Source of the DNA: Diabrotica undecimpunctata
Lineage: Eukaryota; Arthropoda; Insecta; Coleoptera; Chrysomelidae
Length of the DNA stretch: 64,000 nt
Reading direction: 5' to 3'
Assembly: GCF_040954645.1 (NCBI RefSeq)
Contig: NC_092808.1
Span: 81,059,889 to 81,123,888 of the forward strand
A model generated the notes under the pieces. The model was not told where the DNA came from, ran no database searches, and worked only from the letters and a program-made list of their open reading frames with translations. Position numbers and translations under genes: made by a program. Below are positions 12,061 to 25,413 of the stretch, one piece after another; the first letter of the stretch is position 1, and each line of letters starts with the position of its first letter.

Positions 12061-15000
12061 ATAGTTTAAGGTAGCCTTATCCTTAGAAATTTTAACATTT
12101 GCTCTAGCGATTTTAATACGAATTTTTATCTTTTGAGATTAGTCTTAAAAAAGTAATATAATTTATCATATTTTATCTATAGTGTATAAAAATACTGAAA
12201 TATACCTCAAAGCTGGCCTACAATCTAACAAATATGAGAAAATCCAAGTGAAGTTCTCGCTTACGCCTTTTGAGTTTGCCCGTGTGGACATATGCAAATA
12301 GCCATATTTCTTAAGTATTAAGTTACTTTCCCGTGAAAATAGTATTACGTTTCTCATGTAAATATTGTTTTAATTTTCTAAAACAATATTTCTCTTTCTG
12401 AAATTCCTCGCAGAAAACATATGACATACGACACACATAAAGTCACTGCGTGAGACTCTTTGCAATTTTTAGCTCCGTAAAATTCTTTAAAGAAAGATTT
12501 TTATTTATTGTAGAAAAACTTTCTTTATAACTTTCGTTATATATTAGATTTGTTTATTAATATTTAATTTACTTATAATTTATTTAGACACTTGTGGTAG
12601 GTAATTATGTTTAAAGAATATTAGTTAAATGTAGGTAAATAACCAAAACCAAACTTTTACAAAAATTAAGTTACAAAGCAACAAAAGAGCAAAAGTTTGA
12701 AATTAATTATGATTTTAATAAAATTGCATGTTTTGGTTTAGAGAAAATGACACTTCAAATAATGGCTTTTTAAAGGTATTGAATCAGTTTTGGAATAATA
12801 TGTTAAAACTTAAAATAAAAATTTTTGTATAAAATTTTTAGTGGTATTCTTATCAGTTATTTAATGTTGAGTGGTAGTATTAATTACTAGACAGTATGAC
12901 TGATTATCGTGAAATACATCCTGAATTAGCGTCCAGATTTTGTTAAAAAGTTTTGTATTATTCTTCAAATAGAGCAGCAAAACATAGACATACACTCAAA
13001 TATATAAATGCCGGTTAGTATATTACTCATAAATCTTCCTATTAAATTCGATCTACTTTTGTATTATAGCACATATTAGCTCATTCTAAAATGACTTACA
13101 TGAAAAAAGTTCGGAAACTGTTTTCTTGTGGCTTTGCTAAATATTTTTATACCTTGGATTAAACCACTATAGATTATATTGAGAATTACATTTTAGATTT
13201 GTTTTGACGTTTCGTATTCCAATCCGAAAATTGTGCTCAAACAAATTTTAACATAAAAATTATTAACAATTTTGTAAATGTTTATAAATCAACCATTTTA
13301 TAAACATTTACGCTGAGAGTTTTATGTCCATTTCTACACCAGCTTGTACATATTACTCTTGACAGTTTTTTATCCATTTCTAACTATTATAAACTATACG
13401 TGAGTAATGTCTGCTTACATTGAATCGCAAATAATTCTAAAAACAGCTGCTGAGATAAAAAAGCCGTAAGTAATATCATTTTTTACTAAATAAGATTACT
13501 CTCTAAGTCTCAGTTGTGGTATTTTTTAAACTTTGATATTTTATTTTGTTTGGAATAGTTTATATACAACATGATGTGAATTAATTACTCATTTAATGGT
13601 TTCGATCTAGAATTATTTACTTTTTTTATTTTCACAGTAAATTAAATACTATGTGGTTCTTTGCCCGACAACTAAACTTAATAATATTGTTTTAACACTA
13701 TTGGTTTTATCATTTCGTTAATGTTTTGAACTATGTGGTTTTTAAGTTCTGAAGTAGATGATAAGACATGATGTAGTTTGTTTTTAATGCTAGTGCTTTG
13801 TGACTTCATTAACAGTTTTTACTGGATATAATAAACTATATTTTGGTAAGGTACTGGATATAATAAAATATACCAAAATATAGTCTAACTTTTAGTTTTT
13901 TTGACGTTTAGGGGTAAACTAAACTCACTTAAAATTTAATAGAGTTCTCTAGAGTTTTTTGATAATATATTACTGTAAAATCCATGTAAGTGTCATATAT
14001 TCTAAAATCTGATTGAATGTCAGCATTTTTAATCTGCAAGTATACTTACTCCTTTCAGAACAAAAAGGTGAATAGCGAGCGTGTTTAAAATAAAAAAAAA
14101 ATATGACTGGCGTCAACTTGCATGCAAATGGTTATAAAAACATTCGGCATGTAAAATTTATGACTGGTGGGACTAGCATTCTTCTCTCGATATCTTTTAA
14201 ACTGTGAAAAATCGTCGGTATGCAGATGTAGTGACTTGATTTGTGACATGAATTCTGCACTTATAATATCTAAATTACATTATTGCCATTGCATATTTTT
14301 ATTAGTTAAATTTATACGTTATTTTTAAGTCGGAGGAAAGTAAAAGCACAAATATAAAAATATATACTTACTTAAAAATAATTTGAAATTGCATAACAAA
14401 GGTAAATCAATAATGCTAAATTTACATTTACATTTACTTAACACCAATCCGATAACAAAAATCTTTATACTACTTCTATAAAAGTCAATGTATCATATAT
14501 AGGCAGACGATAAATTAAAGCTTCTTTGGAATAAGTATGTAAATATAAGTTTGAGTTTAAGGAAGTTTGAGTGGCAAAAAAATATAATTTGGATGATGCA
14601 ATAATTAAGCAAATCGTTAATTATTGGTGCATCAATTTGAGAAAAAATATGGTGATCGGTATTCAATAGCTGTGTAAAAAATACTTTAAGAAATTAAAGT
14701 ATTTTATGATTCTACCTATGAATCTACTCTTTTAAGAAATCCGAAAAAAAAAATTATAATGATTGGCGTTTAGCAACACCCCCTTCTGAATTTTTTCAGA
14801 TTTTTTTAGTTAATATTTTGATTTGTACGTTGAGAATACCGAAATTCGAAAATTAAAAAAAAAATATCATATTATAACTTATTATATTATTTATCTTGTT
14901 TAGTTAATACCTTATTATGCCTTCTCCCGCTCAAAATATTCTTATTTCTTCTGGGTGGTAAATACTACTTTACGTGATTTCTTCTGAGATTCAATAATTG

Positions 15001-15329
15001 CTTATTTGTATTTGGACGTGTAATATAAGAAATTGTCAACAAGAGTCTATATGTCCACAGTTCAAAACCTTTCAATCTCTTAAGTTAGATATTTTTAAAA
15101 TCCAAGGTTCACTTCCATAATATAATAATGTTGAGTAGACTCAGTATCGAGTAATTCGCATTCTCAGTTCTAAAATACGATTTCTGTTGGTAAGAAATTA
15201 TCTCATTTTAATGAATACAGCTTTTGCCATTGCGATTCTCTTGTTATTCTTTGTGGTGTGATTATAATTGGAATCTAGTGTTTTTCTTTAATATTAATAA
15301 TTATTTATTCGTTCTATAAAATAATTGTT
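12061..15329. other. Long unassigned AT-rich region
   Basis: No gene recognised in about 3.3 kb. At 13115-13245 there is a segment resembling the hairpin element of 7360-7571 (it shares GTTTTCTTGTGGC and, further on, GACGTTTCG). Near 13838-13895 a short inverted pair, ACTATATTTTGGTA and its complement, flanks a spacer. Otherwise AT-rich and featureless to my reading. Confidence 0.5.
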
Positions 15330-15715
15330 TATTTTGCTAAAGAAATATTAATATTAACACCGTTTTCACTAACAAACATATTTTTAGTTTTTTTCCTGTT
15401 AATGCTCAGTCTGTAGAGGTGGCTGGCTATATTTGTTCTTTCTAACAAGTCTTGTAGGTCTTCCTTTTTGCTAGCGATTAGAACTGTACCGTTGGCATAT
15501 CGTATATTATTATTTATTTTTCCATTTAGAGTAATTTCAGCATCATAAAGCTTCATTGAAAATATACTCGGAGTACAAATTAAATAGTACCTAGTGAGGA
15601 TAGTATGCGATCTTGTCCAACCCCTCATTGTATTTTAACTTCTATAGCGAGTTTACCTTCTACCTTTGTAGCTGCTTTTGGGTTCCAATAAATCTCCTTT
15701 TTGTATTATAGACTT
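15330..15715 (-). pseudogene. Reverse-transcriptase fragment of a LINE
   Basis: On the minus strand, RT motif B appears in degraded form (GVGQDRILSS-like, about 15600-15615) and motif C as YANGTVLIASKKEDLQDLL (about 15440-15510; the usual YADD is altered to YANG). A conserved downstream block follows, reading LSINRKKTKNMFVS. The same region of a related LINE occurs on the + strand at 17105-17425. Only the palm region survives. Confidence 0.8.
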
Positions 15716-16189
15716 AAGCGCAACAAGCGGCGTACGAGAAAAACATTGTTAGGATTTAGGTGCCATTTGTTAGGTTCATAGTTCATGACATGTTTCAAAT
15801 AAGATGTTTTGCTCAGATCATCTATACATCTGTTTTAAAATAATAGGTAATGAGCCTATCAAGTAAACTTATAATAACCCCTCTTAAAAAACTAAAAACA
15901 TATTAAACAGACCTGTAATATTTTAGGCAGGCTTATAAAAGCAATCGTATATTTTACCTAAACGTGGTCGCCGAACAATTTAAAAAAGTTGCCATGCCAG
16001 TATAGAAGACCATTTTCCGAAAATAGGAAAGAATGCCAACAGAAAAGTATCTTGGTAGAATGGTATCCTTGCAAATCAAAGCACATAAATCAAACAAACA
16101 TTTAATTTCGCGAAAAGATTAGGTGTTGCTATGAGATAGAATAGACCAACGAACCAAAACGCAGTGCAGCGCGGCCGGTGAAAGTCCGA
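15716..16189. other. Unassigned gap
   Basis: Nothing recognised between two antisense RT fragments. Confidence 0.5.
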
Positions 16190-17060
16190 TTTAAGCATTC
16201 TCATTTTTACCAGATGTATTCTTTATTACTTTCGTTTTACTTCACAACATTACGTTCCGTACATCATCGCTGGACTTTTGACAGTATAGAATTTTCCTTT
16301 CAGTTTCCTTAAAACATGTTTGTCAAACATTACACCACTCGTTTTCCTGCACTTAATTTATCTCACCCTGACTATAGTGCATGTGTCCATATATTTTTTA
16401 TTACCCTGTAATATACAACCTAGTTACTTAGAACTATTATTTCTCACAATCGCTTTGGCCTCTAAAGTTATCAATTTATTAGTAAGAATTGCATATTTAA
16501 ATTAGTTTCAAATACTGTGTTTTTGTCCTACTTTTAAGTTTGCTATTAAGTATTAAATTTTTATCCTCAAGACCTTATCTCTACTGTTACGGTTTTGTTA
16601 TAAATCCCATTTAGTATTTTCTACTAATACTGCATCGTTGACATAAATTAAGTACCAGGAAATGTTACTCTATTGTTTCATTATTACACGATCCAACAAT
16701 AATGAAAAGAAATAAAAACTAATCACTGAGCCCTGATCCAATCCTTCTTTTACATAAAATTCCTGTCACTCCCATACCTCTCACAACGCTAGTTATTAGT
16801 CTCTCATGAATGCCATTTATAATCCTTACATACTCACGAAGAAAACCTTTCTTATTCAGCTACCACTGCAGAATTTCTTAAGGGTCTATATTGGCTGTTT
16901 TCTTTAAATTATTAAATACTTTATTAGCTTTTCTTTCCTGTACGCTCTTATAATGAAAATTGCATATTTGGGTAATCTGCCTTGCATAAATCCAAACTAG
17001 TTTTCAGATATTTTGGTTTCTTTATGTAAACGTCTCTCAATTACTATCTCTTATATTTTC
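16190..17060 (-). pseudogene. RTE/BovB-like LINE fragment (RT and C-terminus)
   Basis: Read on the minus strand in order: a degraded motif A region near 16960, a KEGLDQGSVISFYFFSLLLD-like motif B near 16740-16690, a motif C equivalent reading IYVNDAVLVENTK near 16650-16610, then FDKHVLRKLKGKFYTVKSPA near 16330-16270 and VKMRML near 16200. This order matches the RT-to-C-terminus layout of BovB-like RTE elements. Stops and frameshifts throughout. Confidence 0.7.
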
Positions 17061-17104
17061 ATGGTGTGACTAAGTAGTTTTACGCACTTGATCTATTGGA
17101 ACCA

Positions 17105-17425
17105 ACAGGCTGTGGTAACATTAGATAAAAATGGCACAGATGCGCAACAGATAAGTAGAGGCGAGTGACAAGGCTGTGCACTTTCACAATTACTATTTAT
17201 TACATACTCCGAAGAGTTATTTACACAAGCACTTGAAAACTGTACAGAAGGGATCAAGATTAATAATAAAAATATACATTACATTCGTTATGCCGACGAT
17301 ACAGTCATTATTGCTGAAATACAGAAAGACCTGCAGACTCTACTTAACACAATTTGTGATATTGAGAAACAGTTTGGTTTAACAAAGAACATAAAGAAAA
17401 CAAAAACGATGGTTATCAGTACTAG
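17105..17425 (+). pseudogene. Reverse-transcriptase fragment of a LINE
   Basis: The + strand reads an RT motif B with a stop in it (GE*QGCALSQLLF at about 17163-17198). Motif C is intact as IRYADDTVIIAEIQKDLQTL near 17282-17340, followed by FGLTKNIKKTKTMVIS to about 17421. It belongs to the same LINE type as the antisense piece at 15330-15715. Both flanks lack further RT sequence. Confidence 0.85.
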
Positions 17426-18539
17426 AGGTGAAGTTATAACAAAGATTCAGAAAAAAAAATTAAAAATGAGTAAAGTACATATATTTATTTTATATATTTT
17501 TAAAATTATAAAGTAAATTTTTATTAAGGTATGAAGTAATGATACATTTTTAAAATGAATTAATATAAATTTTTATTAAAATATCAATTATTAGTGCTTG
17601 TGTAGTGTTAATACTGAATTTTAAATTTGCTCTTCTATTCGTGTACTAATTAGATTCTTTAAGTAAAATGACACTTTTCGTTATAACATCCAAAAATTCG
17701 TCGCCAGAAAAGATAAATAAATGTTACTAAGAATCCTTTGGTGCGCTTTGCTCTCAACAAATAGAAATATCCAAATTCAGTCTCGAAGAAAGTTTTTGTC
17801 ACTTGAAGCAAATTACCGCCACGCTTTTGACAATCGTAGCATACTACGACAACAATTAAAACAAGAAAACAGCTGGCAATTTAAAAAACAATCAACGAGA
17901 CGCTTAAGAAAGGGGTCGAAAGTACGTGCAAAATGGTGTGACAAAACAAAGGAAGCCTCCAGCAACAAAAACATCGTGCTTTCCCTCTTTTCTTTATTCC
18001 ACTCGACACGATTTTACGAGCAAACATGAAAAAACTATGCCGACTCACACCACTGCCTCTTTTCTTTATTTAATTTACTGTGGCGGGAAAAGAGTAAAAA
18101 AAGTTTGTCTATAACAGAGTTTAAGATATTTTTGTTTTAAATGAAATATCGCTTTTAAAGTTTATTGATATAAAATATCATTATTGATATAGTGACACAA
18201 TAATTATGTCACAAAAAATATCTGTTTATTTGTGGGAGATGTTGTTACAGTATAGGAGATAAAGTATTCATATATAAAATTTTTAACAGAAAAACATGAG
18301 AGAATTATGTATATATAATAAAATTGACAGTATAAATCAACTTTAACTTGAGAATATCATAGTAAACATAGTAAATTATGAGGGAAATACCAGGAAAAAA
18401 CCTCATAATACTATCCCGACATGGTAAGTATTTGGTCGTACATTTAGTTTACTTTCAATAAACACCAAATTCTGATTTTATATGTTTGTTACTTAAAAAA
18501 TATGAATAATGTATCCTCTCAATGTTACCGATTTACTAA
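17426..18539. other. Unassigned AT-rich gap
   Basis: A 102-codon open frame at 17721-18029 (+) has a basic, unrecognised product and no supporting context; I do not call it a gene. No other feature seen. Confidence 0.5.
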
Positions 18540-19060
18540 TACTGGTATTTCCCTTTTAATAACTTCCTCTTTTAATATGGGTAACCAGATCCTACTACAT
18601 TCTGCCGAAGAATTTGTGACACAATTGGTCTCATTTAGTATAATTAGAGCCGCTTCTTTGATTTTTTTCCTTTTTACCATCCGTTTCTTTTAGAACTATA
18701 TATAAATCATTTCATTGAACCCTATAATCATTATTCCATGCGTGTTTACATATTTGAGATCTATCAAATTCTCTATTTTTAATATAAAATTGATGTTCAC
18801 TTATTCCATTTAATGGCCTTCATGTTTCACCTTAATAAAACTGATCGCATTCACAAGGTATTTTATAAATGCAATTCTTTGTCCTTTTTTGTTTATTGTT
18901 AGGTTTGGTTTTAGACAAAATAGATCTCAAATGTGTTTGTTCTTTTGAATGTTATGGAAATGTGGAATTTATTTCCTATCCTTTTAAGTTTTTCTGATAA
19001 TCCTTTTATCTACGGTATTGTTATTTTGCTCGTATTATTCCTTGTGTATGCTGCATGTAT
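18540..19060 (-). pseudogene. Penelope-like element: GIY-YIG endonuclease remnant
   Basis: On the minus strand the linker (KTKPNNKQ region, about 18905) is followed by NCIYKIPCECDQFY and GET*RPLN (about 18880-18810), then EHQFYIKNREFDRSQICKHA and the WNNDY block, ending near 18550. Penelope-like retroelements carry such a GIY-YIG nuclease after the RT; the Cys-rich IPC.C and the GET.R motif are characteristic. The RT is lost and stops interrupt the frame. Confidence 0.82.
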
Positions 19061-19494
19061 TTAATTTTTAATTTGTTTTTTGAGTATGATTTCAACCGTA
19101 AAAATCTAAACGTGAAAATAAACGTATTTTGAATTAAAATTATGGTTAATGTATATTTTTAAGACTTTTTTAAAAATACATAACTGGTTGAGGAGAGATT
19201 TATGGTGATTAACTATAAGATCCATAGGGTGATACGTCCGTTATACTGTAATATATGCATTTGCTTTTTTACTTCATTCTATTACGATTACCATACTGTA
19301 CTGAACACTTATTACATCAGATTGTAGTAAAATCGACATATTGTAAAGTTACTTAGTTGTAAGTACTATAATAAATATGGGACAGTACTGTTGGAACAAA
19401 TAATTTTGTTTTAATCCTTTTATTAGTTTCATAGGCCTGATGATGGAGTAAATATTGTATATTCCGAAACCGGTTGCTAAAGCATGCTATCAAT
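19061..19494. other. Unassigned gap
   Basis: Contains GCCTGATGATGG and CCGAAACCGGTTGC at about 19434-19480, a combination I associate with repeat ends of Penelope-like elements, but this is weak. No coding signal. Confidence 0.35.
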
Positions 19495-20083
19495 AACTAC
19501 TTCTTGTTCTTCTCCTTCCTCGGCTTTTCCGTTTTGAGGGGTCGCTATTCCTTAGTTTTCGATCCGCCACTTATTTTTGTTCATGGTGTCTTGTTTACCT
19601 AAATCTTTCTATCCCACGTCCTCTGCTACACAGTTCTTACATCTTCTTCTCGATTTTCCTTTTCCTCATCTCTATCAAGTTCTAACAGTTCGTCCCATAT
19701 CGTTTTTATCTCTACGCCTGACATGACCAAACCATTGCAGTCTTTGTTCTCGAATCTTGTTTCAGACTGTAGTCACTTTTTTTTTCACACTTCTCTAATC
19801 ATGTAACATTTTTGTTTTAGCTGCCTCCATCTTCTTTTGCTGGATCTTCTTTAGAGGCCACACTTCACTAATTTCTCTGTCAGTACATTCATAACCAGAT
19901 TAAACAAGTATGAACTCAGTAAAAAGCCTTGATGCAAACCAAGTGACACTGGAAAACTTTTGCTTACTCCAACAGCAATCCTTTCGTTAGTGTACGCTCT
20001 TCATACATAACCTTTACGAGCCTTCTGCACTTCTCAGGAACCCATTTATCTCTCATATAACTCTATAGCTCATGTCTAAGAAC

Positions 20084-20180
<97 letters not shown>

Positions 20181-20850
20181 GCCCTCTTTTCTTCTCGCTG
20201 TATTTCTCTATCAACTATCTCAACGCAAACAAGGCATTCGTTGTCTTTCCTGGCATAAACCCAAACTGTCCTTGTCCTACCGATTTCTCTCTCCTCACCC
20301 TTTGCTCTACAGTTCTCTCCCAAATTTCTATTTCGTGCGACATTAACTTTACCTCTATGTAGTTCTTATAGTCCTGAATGTCCCCTTTATCTTTATACAA
20401 TCATACCATCACACTATCTCTCCATGCATTGGGCATCCTTTCTTCCTCATATATCCTACTCATCATTTTCCACAAAATATCAACCCCTTCCTCTCCTACA
20501 TCTTTACAAACCTCCACAGGTATACCATCAGGTCCTACTGACTTACCGTTCTTCGTCCTATTTAACGCCTCGACAACTTCGTCTCTTGCTATCTTCGGTA
20601 TTACATTTTTATTTGGAATCCTGCATCCTCTGTCTCTACTCTGGTGTTCTTAATTTAGCAACTCACTAAAGTACTCATACCAGCTTTGCTTTATTTCAAC
20701 ATCGGTTCTTAACACTTTTCCATCCGCACTCTTAATCTGCTGCACGTGGATCAAGTCCTTTGATGACTTGTTCCTTGCTTTAGCAATTCTGTATAAACTG
20801 TTCATCCCCTCGGGTGTTTCCAACTTTTCATACAGCTGTGGAGACAATCT
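19495..20850 (-). pseudogene. RTE/BovB-like LINE, decayed, with an internal (TA)n array
   Basis: On the minus strand: a linker at 20650-20847 (LYEKLETPEGMNSLYRIAKA... SWYEYFSELLN), RT segments at about 20600-20215 (TKNGKSVGPDGIPVEV, LYKDKGDIQDYKNY, VGQGQFGFMPGK), the GFLLSSYLFNLVMNVLTEKL block near 19935-19870, LQWFGHVRRRDKND near 19735, and a basic Arg-rich 3' tail to about 19500. The (TA)n array at 20088-20177 occupies the place where RT motif A (FIDLEKAYD in relatives) would be expected. Multiple frameshifts; not functional. Confidence 0.87.
20088..20177. repeat. (TA)n microsatellite inside RT coding remnant
   Basis: About 90 bases of pure TA repeat between recognisable RT segments on both sides. 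Confidence 0.97.
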
Positions 20851-22377
20851 TAAACCTTAATCTACCAGAAATTCTTATATATGTCTAATATTAGAGACAT
20901 AATTTTAAAAACAAACATATTTTAAATTTAGAGACTATAAAATACAACAAGCCCTTTACCCTAGGGACATTGGCAGTAGAGTTATAATAAAAAATATAAC
21001 TAATCATGAAAGGCCAAGTATAAAAACTTTGCCATGCGAAGTTTCACAATTTTTAAACTAAAAAGGATAATTATGTTCAGATATTCAATCATTTGGAGAA
21101 AAATTTTGCTTTGAAGATAAATACGTTTAATAAAAACGTGTCAATTACAAAGAACATTTTATAGAAAAGGATCACAAAATAAAATAATAGATAAATAAAA
21201 AAGTATTTTTCATTGGTTAAAATTGCAGTGACACATCTAATAGGTTATTGGTTATGTCAAAAAGAAAACGTGGGTAAAAGTAACTAGGGAGTTCAAGGTA
21301 TTTTATTGTTCGTGTTGTTAATTGACCTCTAAAAATAAGAAATTCGATGAGTGCAACCAAACAAAGCCTTGCTTTTTTGACAGTGGGGTAAATATTTCCA
21401 TTTTTAGTTTTGTTGGCTATAACTTAATAGCACATATTTTATAGAATATTTTTATAAAGAATTTTATTGCATATCAAAATGAAATACATTAAAGTCAAAA
21501 TTATTTTTTGTTCAAAAAAATTAATTCAAAAAACAATTAAAAAAAAAATCGAAAAAATTTGCTTTGCTTTAATATTTAAAAAAAGAAATTTTTTTCATTT
21601 TTTTATTCGTTTTATTTAAAGCGTATTTAGTATTTTTACATGCAATATTAAATGTATTTTATTTAAGGGTAATTTAGTGCTATTTAATTTAAAATAAACT
21701 TAAATCTAAAATCAGTTGACATATTTAATTCATTTTTAAGTTGATAAACAAAAAAATTATTTTGTATAAAATGCCAAAAAATCCAAAATACATTTGACAT
21801 AGGTATATTTAAATAAAGAAATTTATTTTAAATATATTATTTAAAAATATTTGACTTATATGTAAACTAGTTCAGAAGTTCTTGTGTGTCGAACATTATG
21901 TTATTTCTTTTGAAACAGCTGCTCCGTACGGTATCAGTGGTTGTGCTACAATATCTACGTTTTTTGATATTAGAATGAAGAAATGTATAAAATGTGTTTA
22001 CAAGAATAGATTAATATTACAATTTTTGCTTTGTATGATGTGAAAACAAACAGATTTAGCTTAAAATATGCAATACGTTTTGGAATATAGAATAAAGAGA
22101 AATTAGAAAAAAAAACGGCTTATTTCAAACGCTTATCCCTTTAAACGTCAAAGTTTCGTATAAACTTCTGTAAACAGCCAGTTTAACAAAAACTACATAA
22201 GCTTTTTTTTTATAATGAAACAATGTCTATACTTAAACTTGCTAAGAAAAAAGTTATAGTAAACAATAAAAAAATTCAATATTCTTTTTTAAACATTGAT
22301 TTTTTTTAAGAAAACTGGTTGGAATTTAAAAGGCATCGTTCCGATAGGAAATTAAATTCTCTACAAAAAATATTGTA
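20851..22377. other. Unassigned AT-rich flank of the piggyBac nest
   Basis: No gene recognised. A segment at 21281-21345 is an imperfect inverted match to 28428-28493 on the other side of the nest, including AATTGACCTCTAAAAATA, 18 nt identical. Confidence 0.5.
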
Positions 22378-22756
22378 TTAACCCGTAACTGGTGAGGTCC
22401 ATTTTTTGTTACGTGTATGGTGAGTTGGGGTCAGACTGACCCCAATTTGTTTTGCAAAATTAGACACTGATATTTGTTTATATTTAAAAAAATGACTTCA
22501 ATAACTCAAACATGTTTTTTTTGTTATGACATAAATTTAACAAATATTTGAAATACTTATCAGGCATAAAAAAATTAAACCAAGAAACAGCCTCAAAAAC
22601 TGATTTATTTTGTAACTAGATTAAACATTATCCTCTAACAAAAAAATGAGGAACAAACAATATTTTTTTTTAAACATAAACTTAAACATTCGATCTAACC
22701 TACCAACACAAAAAATAACCAAAAACAAAAAACATCATAAAAACTACAATCCATTC

Positions 22757-24542
22757 TTATAGGCAATCTTTGTAAATGTGTGTTTCACACATGTGGCACA
22801 TTGGCGCTTTGCAACTAACGCAAACTATCTACGTTTTTCTATCCAATGATCGTGGACATTTTGTGGACTTTACTTTTTTTTCTAAAATAGCATTTTTCTG
22901 TTCAGGAATGTCTGTTTTTAAAATGGAAGCGATATTATATCTCAGTTGCCTTGGAATTTCAGAAATAGTTAGTCTTCTTTCCATATGATCCTGCTCAAGC
23001 TGCCGAGCCAGAGATTTGATAAATTCATACATTGATTTTTGGGAGTTTCCAGGTAGAGATGAGTATATTATAAACGCATTGACGGAAGAAATTTCCAAAA
23101 TTGTATAAAAACAAGTAAGAGGCCATCTTCGACTTCTAAGATGTGTAGAATACACTGTATATTTTTCATCTAATGCATCGACGCCTCCTTTTGATTGATT
23201 ATAAAACTCGATAATTTCGGGTTTGTTCGTTTCATCGTTTACTGCATTACTGTAGTGCATTGAAGACATCAAAAGCACTGCTTTTCGTGATTTAGGTTCA
23301 TATGAAACTAATGTAACTCTATCGCCAAATCCAAATAGAGATGATCCCGTGAGCCTCGTTTAAGTTGGCAAAAAAAATAGGCATATCTCTTTTATTTTTT
23401 TAACAGTACCCACGTAAGTTAGGCCTTGGTTCCTGAACTCAGTTATCACTTCTAAGGATTTAAACCAGTTGTCTGCTGTTACGTTACGGTTAGAACCCTT
23501 AATACTTTTTACTAGACGAAGAACTGATTGCGTTAGTTTGTTAAATTTTCTTTCCTCTTCTGACAGTGTTTGACCATCACTTCCAGCACCTGTATATACA
23601 TACCCATCCAAAAAGTTGTGGGTTCGGGCGTCAGTTAGTGCCATTATCTTTAAGCCATATTTTCGGGGTTTTTGAGGCATAAACATGCGAAATAAAATAT
23701 AAGCATACTGGCTCATGTAATAATTTTTTTTGCCGTTTTCTACAAACTTATTGAAAATTGATGAAATGGGGGCAAGCTTTTCGGTTTTTTACGTTCTTCC
23801 TTCGTAGTCTCGTCATCAAACCTAAGCGCTGTCAAAAGTATTAGGAATGGTTTTACTGACATGGTGTATCTAAAAATTTCTCTACCAGTATCGTCGGTGG
23901 CAAATATCGAACTCAAGTCTTCCGTATTGGATTTAAATATGGCTGAGTAAAATAACAAACCGATAAACGCTATCAGTTCAATAAGATCTAAATCTTTTAG
24001 ATCCGTTCTATTAATACCGATATATTTCGTTCTAATCCTGGCCAGTTTTTCATTTGTTGTAAGAATAATCTCTTCTAAAATATCGTTTGTTATTATACAT
24101 TCCCAAGCACTTTTCTGGAGACACAATTTCTCAAGAGACTTGGCTGGCCCAATAACCCTAGGGGAAAATGAGAGATAAAGTTGAAACTTCTTGTTCTTAC
24201 ATTTGAAGGTGGAGCTTCTGCAGTCCATTTGTATTGATTTTTGCCATAGTACGTTCTCGAAGGACCTGGAGTTTGTTGCTGCTCATGTGGATCCGAGTCC
24301 GAATTAACCTCCAAAGGTGCTACATTTTGCGGGATATTATCTTCAACATCCAATAGAGGTTCCACGGTTTCCGGCTCCCATTCAATTTCTGAATCAGTTT
24401 CGTGTTCGATGACAGAGTCGGGATCATTGTCTGAGTCATCGTTACCTCTAAAATCACTTTCATTCGCGTCTAGAATACTTTGAGCCCATTGTTCAAACCT
24501 AGAATCATCGGAATCAATTTTATTATATCGTGACAGGTCCAT
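22757..24542 (-). pseudogene. piggyBac transposase, several frameshifts
   Basis: In the family this DDE/D enzyme (DDE_Tnp_1_7) excises and inserts at TTAA. The start is taken as ATG 24542; a pyrimidine tract ending in CAG just upstream looks like a 3' splice site for a 5'-leader intron. An acidic N-terminus (DDSDNDPDS) comes first. Catalytic Asp residues are visible in LTDARTHNF (about 23645-23620), VTADNWF (about 23440) and KGGVDALDEKY (about 23190). A Cys-rich tail (CVSCKAPMCHMCETH) runs to about 22760. Frame breaks lie near 24200, 23740 and 23300-23360, and a TAG precedes the Cys-rich tail. All three catalytic positions are kept, so inactivation may be fairly recent. Confidence 0.92.
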
Positions 24543-24973
24543 TTTCAACTGAAAATAAAAAAAAAACGGGTGTGGCAGTTCAGTGGGACTGCCGGTAGAA
24601 GTTGTACTTCTATACACGAGTTCGCCGTTATAAATTTATATGGGAATTAATCTGCACAATCATTACATATGTAATGCTATAGGTAAGAGACAGCAGAAAG
24701 AGAAACATAATTTGGTATATACGTATATGGTGTATCGTTTGCTGTATATAAACAATATTTGACCTGTAATGGAGTATAGTAAATGAATGATTGAATCAAT
24801 ATTTTGATGAAAATGTATATCTTTATTTTCATATATGTAAGAAAGGAGTTGAATGCAAAAAAAAATTTTTACACATACTCTACAGTAAAATTCATTGTTA
24901 TTTTGTTATTAATATAAAAATACAATACAAGACACTGCAACATAATTCAATACAATAATACAATGCAATATTT

Positions 24974-25002
24974 GAGTCCGCTAGATGCAAAACTTTGTAT
25001 TT
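24974..25002 (+). repeat. Left terminal inverted repeat of the DUF7869 transposon
   Basis: 29 bp, one mismatch to the right end (T against C at position 22 of the repeat). Preceded by the ATTT target copy. Confidence 0.93.
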
Positions 25003-25413
25003 ACTGTATAAGTCAAACTGAGTCATTTGCAAAAAACTGATAAATTTTGCAAAAAACCTTAGACATAATAAATGGCACTTTTTTGTGATAGATAAATGCT
25101 TTATTAGGTAAAATATAATGATTTTTTTCTTAGAAAAGTTATTGAGTTTGCTAGAAAAGGAAGAAAAATTTGAAAATACCGAGTTTTGCAAGTGAACTAT
25201 GTAAATACAGATTTATGCAACTAACATTTGCAAATACATGATAATAGTCAACCATTAACGATATTAGTGGTTGTTATATTAGTCTGTTTTCTAAACCTAG
25301 TGTGTTAGGAATAAGGAAGAAAGCATGTGGAAGTAAACTTTAAATGAAGTTTATTTTTATCCAAAGTACAAAAGGTATTACAAATTATAATATCTATATA
25401 TTTATATTAATTC

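Noticed and set aside
17721..18029. 102-residue open frame
   Set aside because: No recognisable domain, no repeat context and no splice support; not enough to call a gene.
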